Shown: piece after piece, positions 56,240 through 64,000 of the stretch | How positions within the stretch are numbered: position 1 is the first letter of the stretch | Layout of the letters: every line of letters begins with the position of its first letter | Assembly (NCBI RefSeq): GCF_004145845.1 | Contig: NZ_SELP01000005.1 | Coordinates: 185,616 to 249,615 of the forward strand | Reading direction: 5' to 3' | Source of the DNA: Loktanella sp. IMCC34160 | Lineage (GTDB): Bacteria; Pseudomonadota; Alphaproteobacteria; Rhodobacterales; Rhodobacteraceae | Length of the DNA stretch: 64,000 nt | Translations under genes and position numbers: made by a program | The notes under the pieces: model-generated | Databases searched by the model: none | What the model was told of the DNA's origin: nothing | The model's input: only the letters and a program-made list of their open reading frames with translations

Positions 56240-57130
56240 TCATTCTCCGTGCCCCTTGCCACTCGCCAACCCGCCGAGATAGGCGCCGTATCCGTTTTTG
56301 CCGAACCGTGCGGCCCGGGCGGTCAGGTCCTCGCGGCTGATCCAGCCCATGTCGAAGGCGACCTCGTCGGGGCTTCCGGTTTGCAGCCCCTGCCGGTCCT
56401 GCAGCGTCCGCACGAAGTTTCCCGCGTCCAGCAGGCTCGCGTGGGTCCCGGTGTCGAGCCAGGCATAGCCGCGCCCCATCCGCTGCACATCCAGCGCCCC
56501 CTCCGCCAGGTAACTTTCCAGAAGCGTCGTGATCTCCAGCTCGCCCCGGGCCGAGGGCCGGACCCGCGCCGCCCGTTCCGGCGCCGTGCCGTCAAGGAAA
56601 TAGAGCCCGGTGACCGCGTAATTCGACGGCGGCACCGCGGGTTTTTCGATGATCGAGGTCACCGTCCCGGCGCCGTCGAAGGCCACCACACCATAGCGTT
56701 CCGGGTCCGCCACGCGGTAGCCAAAGACCGTCGCCGCGGCGGCGCTCTGGTCGGCGGCGGCAAGGATCCTGGGCAGCCCGTGGCCAAAAAAGATGTTATC
56801 CCCCAAGACCATGGCCGAGGGCGCGCCATCCAGAAACGCCGCCGCCAGCAGGTAAGCCTGGGCCAGCCCGTCGGGCGAGGGCTGTTCGATATAGGTCAGC
56901 GAAATGCCCCATTGGCTGCCATCCCCAAGGGTCCGGCGAAACTGGTCCTGATCCTGCGGCGTGGTGATCACCGCGATGTCGCGAATGCCCGCCAGCATCA
57001 GCACCGAGAGCGGGTAATAGACCATCGGCTTGTCATAAATCGGCAAAAGCTGCTTCGACACGCCTTGAGTGATCGGATACAATCGCGTGCCAGACCCGCC
57101 AGCAAGGATGATGCCCTTGCGAGCTGTCAT
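56240..57130 (-). CDS. rfbA: Glucose-1-phosphate thymidylyltransferase
   Basis: It makes dTDP-glucose from dTTP and glucose-1-phosphate, the first committed step of dTDP-L-rhamnose synthesis. The 296-residue protein has the nucleotide motif ILAGGSGTRLYPIT near residue 7 and the SKQLLPIYDKPMVYYPL loop, plus VLGDNIFFGHGL. Its ATG overlaps the rfbD stop by four bases (ATGA), ending the rfbC-B-D-A operon. Confidence 0.96.
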   Translation of the reverse strand: MTARKGIILAGGSGTRLYPITQGVSKQLLPIYDKPMVYYPLSVLMLAGIRDIAVITTPQDQDQFRRTLGDGSQWGISLTYIEQPSPDGLAQAYLLAAAFLDGAPSAMVLGDNIFFGHGLPRILAAADQSAAAATVFGYRVADPERYGVVAFDGAGTVTSIIEKPAVPPSNYAVTGLYFLDGTAPERAARVRPSARGELEITTLLESYLAEGALDVQRMGRGYAWLDTGTHASLLDAGNFVRTLQDRQGLQTGSPDEVAFDMGWISREDLTARAARFGKNGYGAYLGGLASGKGHGE

Positions 57131-57975
57131 GCTGACACCCCGAGGTCGCGAAGGACCTCTGCCAGCCCAGCCTGCCAGTCGGGGCGGCCGATCCCGAAGG
57201 CCGTCACAAACGAAGTGCAATCCATGCGGGAATTCGACGGGCGCCGGGCGGGGGTCGGGAAGTCGCTACTGGGAATATCGGCCACGTCGACCGCCCGGCC
57301 AGACTGTCGAAAGATTTCACGCGCGAAGTCGGCCCAAGAGACATCGGGCGCACCAGAGAAATGATAGGTGCCGCTGGTGTCGCCGTCGAGCTTGCCCGTA
57401 ATCGCGATGCAGGCCGCCGCGATATCCCGCGCTGGCGTTGGCCCGCCCAGTTGATCTGCCACGACGGTCAGCCTGTCGCGCGTTTCGGACAGGCGCAGCA
57501 TGGTTTTCACGAAGTTCGCCCCATGCGCGGAAAAGACCCATGACGTGCGCAGGATGGCGTGAACGGCACCCGACGCCCGCACCCTTTCCTCACCCCGCAG
57601 TTTGGACCGCCCATAGGCGTTCAAGGGCTTCGTCGCATCCTCCGGCCGCCACGCGGCCGTGCCATCGCCGGGAAAAACGTAGTCGGTGGAAATGTGCACC
57701 AGCGGGATACCCAGATCGGCACAGGCCCCGGCGATGGCGCCGGGCGCGTCGCCGTTGATCACGGTTGCAAGGTCTTCTTCCTGTTCCGCCCGATCCACGG
57801 CGGTGTAGGCGGCCGCGTTGATCACCGCTGTCGGGCGATGGGTCAGGACTGCATCGGCACACTCGTCGGGGTTGGACAGATCAGCCTGATCGCGACCAAG
57901 GAAAATGGCGTCCGGGGCCAGCCGCGAAAGCTCTGTCGCGACCTGACCCGATTTGCCGAAGACCAGCAGGGTCAT
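57127..57975 (-). CDS. rfbD: dTDP-4-dehydrorhamnose reductase
   Basis: It reduces dTDP-4-keto-L-rhamnose to dTDP-L-rhamnose. The 282-residue SDR has the cofactor motif [14 protein letters not shown] (N-terminal), the [14 protein letters not shown] segment, [12 protein letters not shown] and the catalytic YGRSK. The ATG overlaps the rfbB stop by four bases. Confidence 0.95.
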   Translation of the reverse strand: MTLLVFGKSGQVATELSRLAPDAIFLGRDQADLSNPDECADAVLTHRPTAVINAAAYTAVDRAEQEEDLATVINGDAPGAIAGACADLGIPLVHISTDYVFPGDGTAAWRPEDATKPLNAYGRSKLRGEERVRASGAVHAILRTSWVFSAHGANFVKTMLRLSETRDRLTVVADQLGGPTPARDIAAACIAITGKLDGDTSGTYHFSGAPDVSWADFAREIFRQSGRAVDVADIPSSDFPTPARRPSNSRMDCTSFVTAFGIGRPDWQAGLAEVLRDLGVSA

Positions 57976-59012
57976 CCCTTGACCCCAAGCCGTTCGCCGA
58001 CGCCTTCGCGGTCTTGCAGTGCGCGCCACCAGTCTTCGTTGTCGAGATACCAGTCGACCGTCCGCTCCAGCCCCAGTTCCAGCGTCACCGATGGGCGCCA
58101 ACCCAGTTCATCTCGAATGCGGGTCGGGTCGATCGCATAGCGCAGATCGTGGCCGGGCCGGTCGGTCACAAAGGTGATCTGGTCGGCATAGGGCGTTTCC
58201 TTGGGCCGCTTACGATCAAGGATCGCGCAGATGGTGCGGACGATGTCGATGTTCTTCGCCTCGTTTTTGCCGCCGATATTGTAGGACCGGCCAAGCGCCC
58301 CGCGTTGCAGGACGGTCAGAAGCGCATCGGCGTGATCTTCGACGAACAGCCAGTCCCGCACGTTTTCACCCTTGCCGTAGACGGGGATCGGTTTGCCCGC
58401 CAGCGCGTTCAGGATCACCACGGGGATGAGTTTTTCAGGGAAATGGAAAGGCCCGTAGTTGTTCGAACAATTGGTCAGGACAACAGGCAGCCCATAGGTT
58501 TCATGCCACGCCCGGACAAGGTGATCCGACCCCGCCTTGGAGGCCGAATAGGGGCTGCGCGGGTCATAGGGGGTGTCTTCGGTGAATTGCCCGCTATCCC
58601 CCAGCGACCCATAGACCTCATCGGTCGAGATGTGGTGGAACCTGAAGCCCTCGCGTCGTCCCGCATTGATCCAATAGGCCCGCGCCGCCTCCAGCAGGTG
58701 GAAGGTGCCAAGGATGTTCGTTTCGATGAAGGTGCCGGGGCCGTCGATGGAGCGATCCACATGGCTTTCAGCGGCCAGATGCATGACCGCGTCGGGCTGG
58801 TGGGTGTCGAACACCCGGTCCAGCGCGGCCCGGTCCCGGATATCGACATGTTCGAAGGCATAGGACGGGCTGTCCGCCACGCTTGCCACATTGTCGAGGC
58901 AGGCGGCATAGGTCAGTGCGTCAAGGTTGACGACCTCGTGCCCTGCGCCAATCGCCTGCCGCACGACAGCCGACCCGATGAAACCCGCGCCGCCGGTTAC
59001 GATGATCTTCAT
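57972..59012 (-). CDS. rfbB: dTDP-glucose 4,6-dehydratase
   Basis: It converts dTDP-glucose to dTDP-4-keto-6-deoxyglucose. The 346-residue extended SDR has TGGAGFIGS at residues 6-14, the [13 protein letters not shown] segment and the catalytic [11 protein letters not shown]. It is coupled by an ATGA overlap to rfbC upstream and rfbD downstream. Confidence 0.96.
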   Translation of the reverse strand: MKIIVTGGAGFIGSAVVRQAIGAGHEVVNLDALTYAACLDNVASVADSPSYAFEHVDIRDRAALDRVFDTHQPDAVMHLAAESHVDRSIDGPGTFIETNILGTFHLLEAARAYWINAGRREGFRFHHISTDEVYGSLGDSGQFTEDTPYDPRSPYSASKAGSDHLVRAWHETYGLPVVLTNCSNNYGPFHFPEKLIPVVILNALAGKPIPVYGKGENVRDWLFVEDHADALLTVLQRGALGRSYNIGGKNEAKNIDIVRTICAILDRKRPKETPYADQITFVTDRPGHDLRYAIDPTRIRDELGWRPSVTLELGLERTVDWYLDNEDWWRALQDREGVGERLGVKG

Positions 59013-59584
59013 ACCGCACCCTCCCAGACGAACGGGCTATCAAGGTCGGCCAGAGCGGGCGCGACGGCGTCCTTGTCCGACAGGATCGGGGTTACCCCGC
59101 CAAGCGCCCAGTCGATGCCGACGGCGGGGTCATCCCAACGCACCGCGCCCTCGCAGTCCGGAGCGTAATAGTCGGAGCATTTATAAATGATTTCGGTGTC
59201 CGGCGCGCGGGTGACAAAACCGTGGGCGAACCCTTCAGGGACCAGCAGCTGTTTGCCGTTCTCAAAGCTGAGTTCGACGCCAAACCATTGCCCATAGGTC
59301 GGCGATCCTTTGCGGATGTCGACGGCCACGTCGAACAGGCACCCCTTGCCGCAGCGTACCAGTTTGGCCTGCGCGTGGGGCGGTGTCTGGAAATGCAGCC
59401 CGCGGACCGTGCCGATCTTGGCGGACAGGGAATGGTTGTCCTGAACGAAAACCGTGTCTACCCCGGCTTCGGCCATCGCCCGCGCGCTGTAGGATTCAGA
59501 GAAGAACCCGCGATTGTCGCCAAACCTTTTCGGGGTGAGGACAAGCAGCCCTGCAATCGGTGTCTGTTCTATCTCCACTGGCAC
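59009..59584 (-). CDS. rfbC: dTDP-4-dehydrorhamnose 3,5-epimerase
   Basis: It epimerises C3 and C5 of the dTDP-4-keto sugar. The 191-residue cupin has the catalytic histidine His64 in [10 protein letters not shown], the [10 protein letters not shown] start of the family and the [20 protein letters not shown] strand. It starts at a GTG with GAAGG upstream and leads the rhamnose operon. A strong palindrome sits about 24 bases upstream of the start. Confidence 0.95.
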   Translation of the reverse strand: MPVEIEQTPIAGLLVLTPKRFGDNRGFFSESYSARAMAEAGVDTVFVQDNHSLSAKIGTVRGLHFQTPPHAQAKLVRCGKGCLFDVAVDIRKGSPTYGQWFGVELSFENGKQLLVPEGFAHGFVTRAPDTEIIYKCSDYYAPDCEGAVRWDDPAVGIDWALGGVTPILSDKDAVAPALADLDSPFVWEGAV

Positions 59585-59607
59585 CGAACCTTCCTGACAT
59601 CATATTC

Positions 59608-59632
59608 CGGGGGGGTGATTATCACCCCCCCG
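59608..59632. promoter_or_regulatory. Perfect 12-bp G/C-tract palindrome upstream of rfbC
   Basis: CGGGGGGGTGAT-T-ATCACCCCCCCG, self-complementary over 12 bases on either side of a single T. It lies between the RTX gene stop (59680) and the rfbC start (59584). No T-tract follows on the minus strand. It could be a terminator for the RTX gene, a regulator site or a structured 5' leader for rfbC. Confidence 0.5.
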
Positions 59633-59679
59633 CCAAACTGTCATGGAGTTATTGCACGCAAGCTTCCCCGGAAACTGGC

Positions 59680-61146
59680 TTAGCAGTTTTCACAAGGGAG
59701 GATACCAGCTGTGTCAAGCAACAGATTGGGATCGCTCAATCCGACAATCGTCAAAACCAAACCGCCTCCGAAGTCGAGAATTACATCATCCCCAACCGTC
59801 GATGCATAATCGAGGATAAGGGTGCTGGCACCTCCCCAAAAATGACCGATCGAAGGACCATAGAAGTAGATAAAGTCTTCATCGACGTTGAAGTCGGAGA
59901 GGACGTTATTGCCGGTAGGAACGTAGAAAATAAAGGTGTCAGCACCCGCACCTCCGTAGAGGGTGTCATCACCATAACCACCCTGTAAAAAATCCGCGCC
60001 GGTGCCTCCATAGAGAGTGTCGTTGCCGTCACCGCCATAAACCGAGTCCTTGTCTGCGTTCCCGTACAAGGCGTCGTTGCCGCCATCGCCATAGATATGG
60101 TCGTTGCCGGCGCCGCCAAAGACAGTGTCGTTCTCGCCGCCGGTACCAGTACCAATTAAGAAGTCGCCATTCAGGTTGTCGTTACCAAGCCCACCGTACA
60201 AAAGGTCTTCACCGCCCTCGCCCAAGATGGTGTCCCCATCGGCATTTCCATGCAAGATGTCGTTGTCGTCGCCGCCATACAGAATGTCAGCGCCCGATCC
60301 GCCAAACAGTGTGTCGTGATCGGCGCCACCATCAAGGTGATCGTTGGCTACGCCGCCGTACAGAAAATCGTCGCCTTCGTCGCCGAAGACGGAATCGTTG
60401 TCTGCTCCGCCATAGAGAACGTCGTTTCCGGCATCGCCCTCCAGAAAGTCATCCCCGCCCTGTCCGTAAAGACGGTCTTCGCCGCCCCCGCCGAAAAGCG
60501 TGTCCAGAGCGAGGCCGCCGTAGACTACGTCATTTCCGGCACCGCCAAGGATATCGTCCCAGTCAGCATTTCCATAAAGCGTGTCATCCCCGGCGCCACC
60601 GGACAGATAGTCAGACCCCGCGCCACCAAAAAGAGTGTCGTTGTCTGCTCCACCAAAAAGGTTGTCGAAGTCCACGCCGCCGTAGAGGACATCTTCGCCT
60701 TCAGTGCCAGCAACGTCATCGGCATCACCTCCTCCATAGAGGTGATCGTTTCCCGAACCGCCGACTACGTAATCGAAGCCACCTTGCCCAAAGACGGTAT
60801 CGTCACCATCATCGCCGCCTAATAGGAAGTCGTCATCCAAGCCACCGTAGACGATGTCATTTCCGTCCCCACCATAGAGGACGTCCAACCCGGCATTTCC
60901 GTTCAGGGTATCGTTTCCATTGCCACCATAAAGGAAGTCCCATCCTGGACCTCCGTACAGGAGGTCTTCGCCACCATAGCTATAGACGGTGTCGTCGCCA
61001 AAGCCGCCATAGATGGTTTCATCTTCGTCATTGCCCCGAACCAGCCGGGCGCTTTGGGACGTTCCGGAACCCGTTTCGTCGCCGGGTGTCATCAGGGTGA
61101 ATGTCATTTGCCCATGAAACGGGGCTTTTGGGGTTTGCACTGGCAC
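59680..61146 (-). CDS. Repeat-only RTX calcium-binding protein
   Basis: The 488-residue protein is almost entirely RTX nonapeptide repeats (GGxGxDxLY type) from about residue 37 to 425, with no recognisable N-terminal enzyme or adhesin domain. The C-terminal 60 residues hold the module shared with the other two RTX proteins here (LILDYASTVGDDVILDFGGG). It ends in CENC, which is unusual because secreted RTX proteins generally lack cysteine. It starts at GTG 61146; GAGGAC lies upstream. It should bind calcium and be secreted by a type I system. The start of the region is slightly lower in GC than its neighbours. Confidence 0.88.
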   Translation of the reverse strand: MPVQTPKAPFHGQMTFTLMTPGDETGSGTSQSARLVRGNDEDETIYGGFGDDTVYSYGGEDLLYGGPGWDFLYGGNGNDTLNGNAGLDVLYGGDGNDIVYGGLDDDFLLGGDDGDDTVFGQGGFDYVVGGSGNDHLYGGGDADDVAGTEGEDVLYGGVDFDNLFGGADNDTLFGGAGSDYLSGGAGDDTLYGNADWDDILGGAGNDVVYGGLALDTLFGGGGEDRLYGQGGDDFLEGDAGNDVLYGGADNDSVFGDEGDDFLYGGVANDHLDGGADHDTLFGGSGADILYGGDDNDILHGNADGDTILGEGGEDLLYGGLGNDNLNGDFLIGTGTGGENDTVFGGAGNDHIYGDGGNDALYGNADKDSVYGGDGNDTLYGGTGADFLQGGYGDDTLYGGAGADTFIFYVPTGNNVLSDFNVDEDFIYFYGPSIGHFWGGASTLILDYASTVGDDVILDFGGGLVLTIVGLSDPNLLLDTAGILPCENC

Positions 61147-61241
61147 TCAATTGTCCTCGTAAAAAACTAATCGTAGAGACTAATAGGACAATCAGGCGTT
61201 GCAATGAAAATGTCGGGACGAGATGTCACCGATACGGGACC

Positions 61242-61267
61242 TGCCGGGCAAGACGACCTGCCCGGCA
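61242..61267 (-). terminator. Hairpin after the serralysin gene
   Basis: TGCCGGGCA / TGCCCGGCA, a perfect 9-bp stem with an 8-base loop, about 13 bases past the serralysin stop on the minus strand. It is probably the terminator or a 3'-end stabilising hairpin, although no T-tract follows. Confidence 0.5.
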
Positions 61268-61279
61268 CATCAATCGATC

Positions 61280-63553
61280 CTAGATATAGACGATTTCATC
61301 CACCAAAAGGTTCGCGTCAATCAGGTTGTTGATCGTCAGCACATTGCCGTTCCCAAAGTCGAGAACGACGTGGTTTCCGACTGTAGTGGCGTAGTTCAGG
61401 ATGTCATTGCCGTCCGGAACCGCCTCAACCAACAGGGAGGCACTGATATAGATCGTGTCCGCGAACCGGTTGTAGTCGGTGATGACGTCAGAGCCCGAGT
61501 CGAAGATGAACACATCTTCGCCGGTTCCGCCAAACAGCGTGTCGTCGCCTTCATTGCCCGACAGCGTATCGTTGCCGCCGCCACCGTTGACGAGGTCGTT
61601 CCCACTTCCGCCGTAGAGGGTGTCGCGCCCGCCCTGCCCATAGACCGAGTCGTCGTCAAGACCACCAAACAGCATGTCGTGGCTGATGCCGCCCCGGATG
61701 ATATCATCACCCGCGTCACCAAACACCGTATCGGTTCCGGCGTTCCCGTTCAGGTCGTCGTTGCCTGAGCCACCATAGATGGTGTCGGCGCCGGCCTTGC
61801 CTTCGATGCTGTCGTTGCCCGCATCGCCGTGGATAAGGTCCGGGTTCTTGCCGCCGTTGATGTAGTCGTTCCCGTCGCCGCCATACAATGTGTCACGACC
61901 GTTGTTGCCATAGATCGTGTCATCGCCCTGGTCGCCGTACAGCACGTCGTAGCCGTCCATACCTTCGATCAGGTCATTGCCGATGCCGCCGTGGATCTCG
62001 TCCCAACCGATACCGCCGTTGACTGAATCGTCGCCGTCGCGCGCGTCAAAGTAGTCACTGCCCGCCAGCAGGGAGACGGCATCGGCGCCGCCGGTCCCGG
62101 TCAGGCTGTCAAATCCGGGCGTGCCGGTGACGATATTGAAGGCGTCCGCCGCCATCAGGTTCGCGATGGTATCGATTTCCGCGATGACGCTTGCACTTGT
62201 GCCGACGCCGATATTCTCGAACTCTTCGACGATGACCTGATTGCTGAGGTTGCCGGTTTCCCGGATGGCGATCTGGCCACCGCCAAGGTCGACAAATTCA
62301 ACTGCAAACAGAAAATCTGCCAGCGTCGTGTAGTCGGTAAAGACGATCGTATCGGTGCCGTCACCGCCATTGGCAAATTCCGACGACGTTTCGCTCAGAA
62401 GGCTTTCAGCCACCACATCATTGCCGGCCCCGCCATAGATGGAGTCGTTGCCGCCATTGCCCTCGAAGACATCGTTGTCGTTGCCACCGTAAAGGTAGTC
62501 GGTCCCCAGTCCGCCGATCAGGGTATCGTCCCCATCCTCACCAAGGATGGTATCGTTGCCAGCCCCGCCAGAAAGCGAGTTGTTGCCCTCGTTGCCGGTG
62601 ATGTGGTCGGCTGCGTTGCCGCCAATCGCGTTCTCGATCATCACGCCGTTGGCAATCGTGAAACCGCCGACGATACCATCCGCGTAGGACACAAAGCCCC
62701 CCGCATTTGGCGCATCCTCAGCAAGCGGAGCGTCGTTGAGGTTGATGACGGCGGCATTGGTGCCGCCTGCATGGCTGATCGTATCGATCCCGGCAGTGTC
62801 CCAGATACAGGACCAGAAGGTCCCGGACCCGTTGGCATCCGGGAGGACATAGGTATCGCTGCCCGACGCATAGGTCGTGTTGGCGCCATAGATCGCTTGA
62901 ATCGCCGCGATATCGAGCGCCATCGGGGTGGCTTGCCAGCCATAGGTGCCGTCACTGGATGTTATTTCCACTGGCCAACCGTCATTGTAGGTCATCGTCG
63001 TCCAGATGCCTTGATTCAGGTTATAGTCGCCATAGTCATCAAAAGGAGCAGATACGCCTGGGAAGGTAGTTCGTTCGTGCGGATGGTCCAGACCAAGTCC
63101 GTGGCCAATTTCGTGTAAGAGCGTAATGAAATCGTATCCGCCGGGCAGAAGAGTTAGGGGATCCGTCCAGAAATCGGTGTTGTACGCGCCATAATTTGGT
63201 TCAAGGCTTTGTGGCAAGTCATGCCAGCCAAGTATCCCTGAGCCAAGCCCATCATCATCGCCTAACCATTCCCATATATCTGCGGCCGCACCGTTCGTCG
63301 TTGCGACAAAATCAATGTTTGCCACGGCCTCCCAAGCAGCGAACGCTGCTTCAATCGCGTCGGTCCAGGCCGGCGTCCAATCGTATGTAGCGCCCGCACC
63401 AAACGGGTCACCTGCATCCGAGGAACCAGCGAGGTAATAGGTGATTGTCACAGTACCACCCGCATCGTCCCAAGCGGTCCCGTAAATCAAAGCATCAAGC
63501 CAAGGATCACTCCCTGCATAATTATATGATACCGCGAAAGCCGTTCCTGCCAT
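61280..63553 (-). CDS. Serralysin-like M10 metalloprotease with RTX repeats
   Basis: The 757-residue protein has the metzincin zinc motif H147-E-x2-H151-x5-H157-P (HEIGHGLGLDHP) and the Met-turn (TMTY, Met187-Tyr189) of the serralysins. The RTX beta-roll follows in two blocks (about 325-390 and about 490-700), with a bridging domain near residues 390-490 (including VEFVDLGGGQIAIRETGNLS). The C-terminus carries the shared module (ILNYATTVGNHVVLDFGNG). Serralysins are made as zymogens, secreted by a type I system without a signal peptide, and need calcium for folding. The substrate is unknown. The start ATG at 63553 follows AAGGAACAAGGGC. Confidence 0.94.
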   Translation of the reverse strand: MAGTAFAVSYNYAGSDPWLDALIYGTAWDDAGGTVTITYYLAGSSDAGDPFGAGATYDWTPAWTDAIEAAFAAWEAVANIDFVATTNGAAADIWEWLGDDDGLGSGILGWHDLPQSLEPNYGAYNTDFWTDPLTLLPGGYDFITLLHEIGHGLGLDHPHERTTFPGVSAPFDDYGDYNLNQGIWTTMTYNDGWPVEITSSDGTYGWQATPMALDIAAIQAIYGANTTYASGSDTYVLPDANGSGTFWSCIWDTAGIDTISHAGGTNAAVINLNDAPLAEDAPNAGGFVSYADGIVGGFTIANGVMIENAIGGNAADHITGNEGNNSLSGGAGNDTILGEDGDDTLIGGLGTDYLYGGNDNDVFEGNGGNDSIYGGAGNDVVAESLLSETSSEFANGGDGTDTIVFTDYTTLADFLFAVEFVDLGGGQIAIRETGNLSNQVIVEEFENIGVGTSASVIAEIDTIANLMAADAFNIVTGTPGFDSLTGTGGADAVSLLAGSDYFDARDGDDSVNGGIGWDEIHGGIGNDLIEGMDGYDVLYGDQGDDTIYGNNGRDTLYGGDGNDYINGGKNPDLIHGDAGNDSIEGKAGADTIYGGSGNDDLNGNAGTDTVFGDAGDDIIRGGISHDMLFGGLDDDSVYGQGGRDTLYGGSGNDLVNGGGGNDTLSGNEGDDTLFGGTGEDVFIFDSGSDVITDYNRFADTIYISASLLVEAVPDGNDILNYATTVGNHVVLDFGNGNVLTINNLIDANLLVDEIVYI

Positions 63554-63878
63554 GCCCTTGTTCCTTAATTCCAGTTCGGACCTGAGCCCGGACTTTTAAT
63601 CACCTAAGTCCTCCCGAACCTTTCGTTCAGGATACTATGCACTCTCATCGCCTGCAGCTTCTTGCGCCGAAGCTTGTCGATGTTGACCCGGGCAGGTTCC
63701 CAAGCCCTAGCAGACATAGACGATTTCCAGATTCTGAGGCAAGCGAACAGGACCAAGGTCGGCGGGAAATGCCGAGGCCGGGGCGCGGGGGCAGTGTCCC
63801 CAGTGTTTCCTTGATAGGTAGAAACGCAAACGCCGCCCCGGAGGGCGGCATTCAAGCGTTTGACAACGCAGCAATCTT
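63554..63878. other. Gene-free gap between the serralysin and tRNA-fMet genes
   Basis: About 325 bases without a convincing gene. Short minus-strand frames exist (the longest 83 codons, or 37 codons from a later ATG), but none has a family-like sequence or a good ribosome site. The right part has the hairpin after the tRNA (63832-63849). The left part must contain the serralysin promoter on the minus strand. Confidence 0.5.
63832..63849 (-). terminator. Terminator of the tRNA gene
   Basis: GCCGCCC-CGGA-GGGCGGC, a perfect 7-bp stem. On the minus strand it is followed by GTTTGCGTTTC. It lies 30 bases past the tRNA 3' end. Confidence 0.65.
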
Positions 63879-63955
<77 letters not shown>

Positions 63956-64000
63956 GTGCTTGAGGATTTGATCGATTAGAGAGAGATTTATGATGTTCTT

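Noticed and set aside
59680..61146. Short regularly spaced DNA repeats that resemble a repeat array
   Set aside because: They are codon-level repeats encoding RTX nonapeptides (GGxGxD), not a CRISPR: the spacing is 27 bases, there are no unique spacers and no cas genes are nearby.
61280..63553. Long opposite-strand open frames inside the RTX and serralysin genes
   Set aside because: They arise from the GC-rich repeat codons, lack ribosome sites and family-like sequence, and disappear when the RTX frame is taken as real.
63604..63855. A minus-strand frame of 83 codons between the serralysin and tRNA genes
   Set aside because: No family similarity, no convincing ribosome site and partial overlap with the tRNA terminator; kept only as a gene-free stretch.

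Overview
The window is a stretch of chromosome from a high-GC alphaproteobacterium, almost certainly a member of the Rhodobacteraceae/Roseobacter group. The evidence is the family-typical gene content: pyrB followed by a dihydroorotase-like gene and plsY, ETF-ubiquinone oxidoreductase, phaA/phaB, a stand-alone aa3-oxidase subunit IV peptide, an all-trans polyprenyl diphosphate synthase with ubiA, an RTX serralysin, and dense operons joined by ATGA or TGATG overlaps. Apart from two regions the window is ordinary core chromosome. No CRISPR array, insertion sequence, prophage or rRNA operon is visible.

Layout: 1-1.3 kb holds the end of an unknown gene and a low-GC HNH-nuclease-like gene that looks acquired. 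1.8-6.2 kb is the pyrB / small membrane protein / dihydroorotase-like / plsY / DUF805 run. 6.2-9.7 kb (minus) is gshA, a membrane protein, a GNAT protein and rsmE. 9.7-13.9 kb is ubiA, an OmpA-like protein, a coiled-coil protein and a Sua5/TsaC protein. 14.0-16.7 kb is an acyl-CoA dehydrogenase translationally coupled to a metallo-beta-lactamase-fold hydrolase. 16.8-19.9 kb has small conserved proteins and an AzlCD exporter. 19.9-25.9 kb has greA, ETF-QO, a TPR protein and ispE. 26-30.6 kb has the polyprenyl synthase, a tRNA methyltransferase-like gene and two tandem ATP-grasp ligase paralogues. 30.7-32.7 kb is phaB/phaA for polyhydroxyalkanoate precursors. 32.9-43 kb has an EAL protein, tag, moaED, pgsA, uvrC, a pteridine-reductase-like SDR, a Ca2+/cation antiporter, an S49 peptidase and an ABC-2 exporter. 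43.1-46.5 kb has glutamate dehydrogenase and a divergent RpiR regulator/BKACE pair.

46.6-63.6 kb is the distinctive region. A Wza-type polysaccharide export lipoprotein, two glycosyltransferase genes (one a large two-domain protein), a WbpM/CapD-type nucleotide-sugar dehydratase and a complete dTDP-L-rhamnose operon (rfbC-B-D-A) are interleaved with three RTX calcium-binding proteins. These are a beta-propeller-RTX fusion, a repeat-only RTX protein and an M10 serralysin. The three share a related C-terminal module that is probably the type I secretion signal. No Wzx, Wzy, Wzc, HlyB, HlyD or TolC homologue lies in the window, so both the polysaccharide and the secreted proteins must use machinery encoded elsewhere. 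An initiator tRNA-Met gene lies at the right edge.

The observations most worth checking are these. The dihydroorotase homologue beside pyrB has lost its metal-binding and catalytic residues and is probably a structural partner of the transcarbamoylase. The RTX/polysaccharide island is unusual in its combination of parts. The ATP-grasp pair has no known substrate. The low-GC HNH protein at the left edge may be a defence-type nuclease. Several perfect inverted repeats sit in promoter regions.
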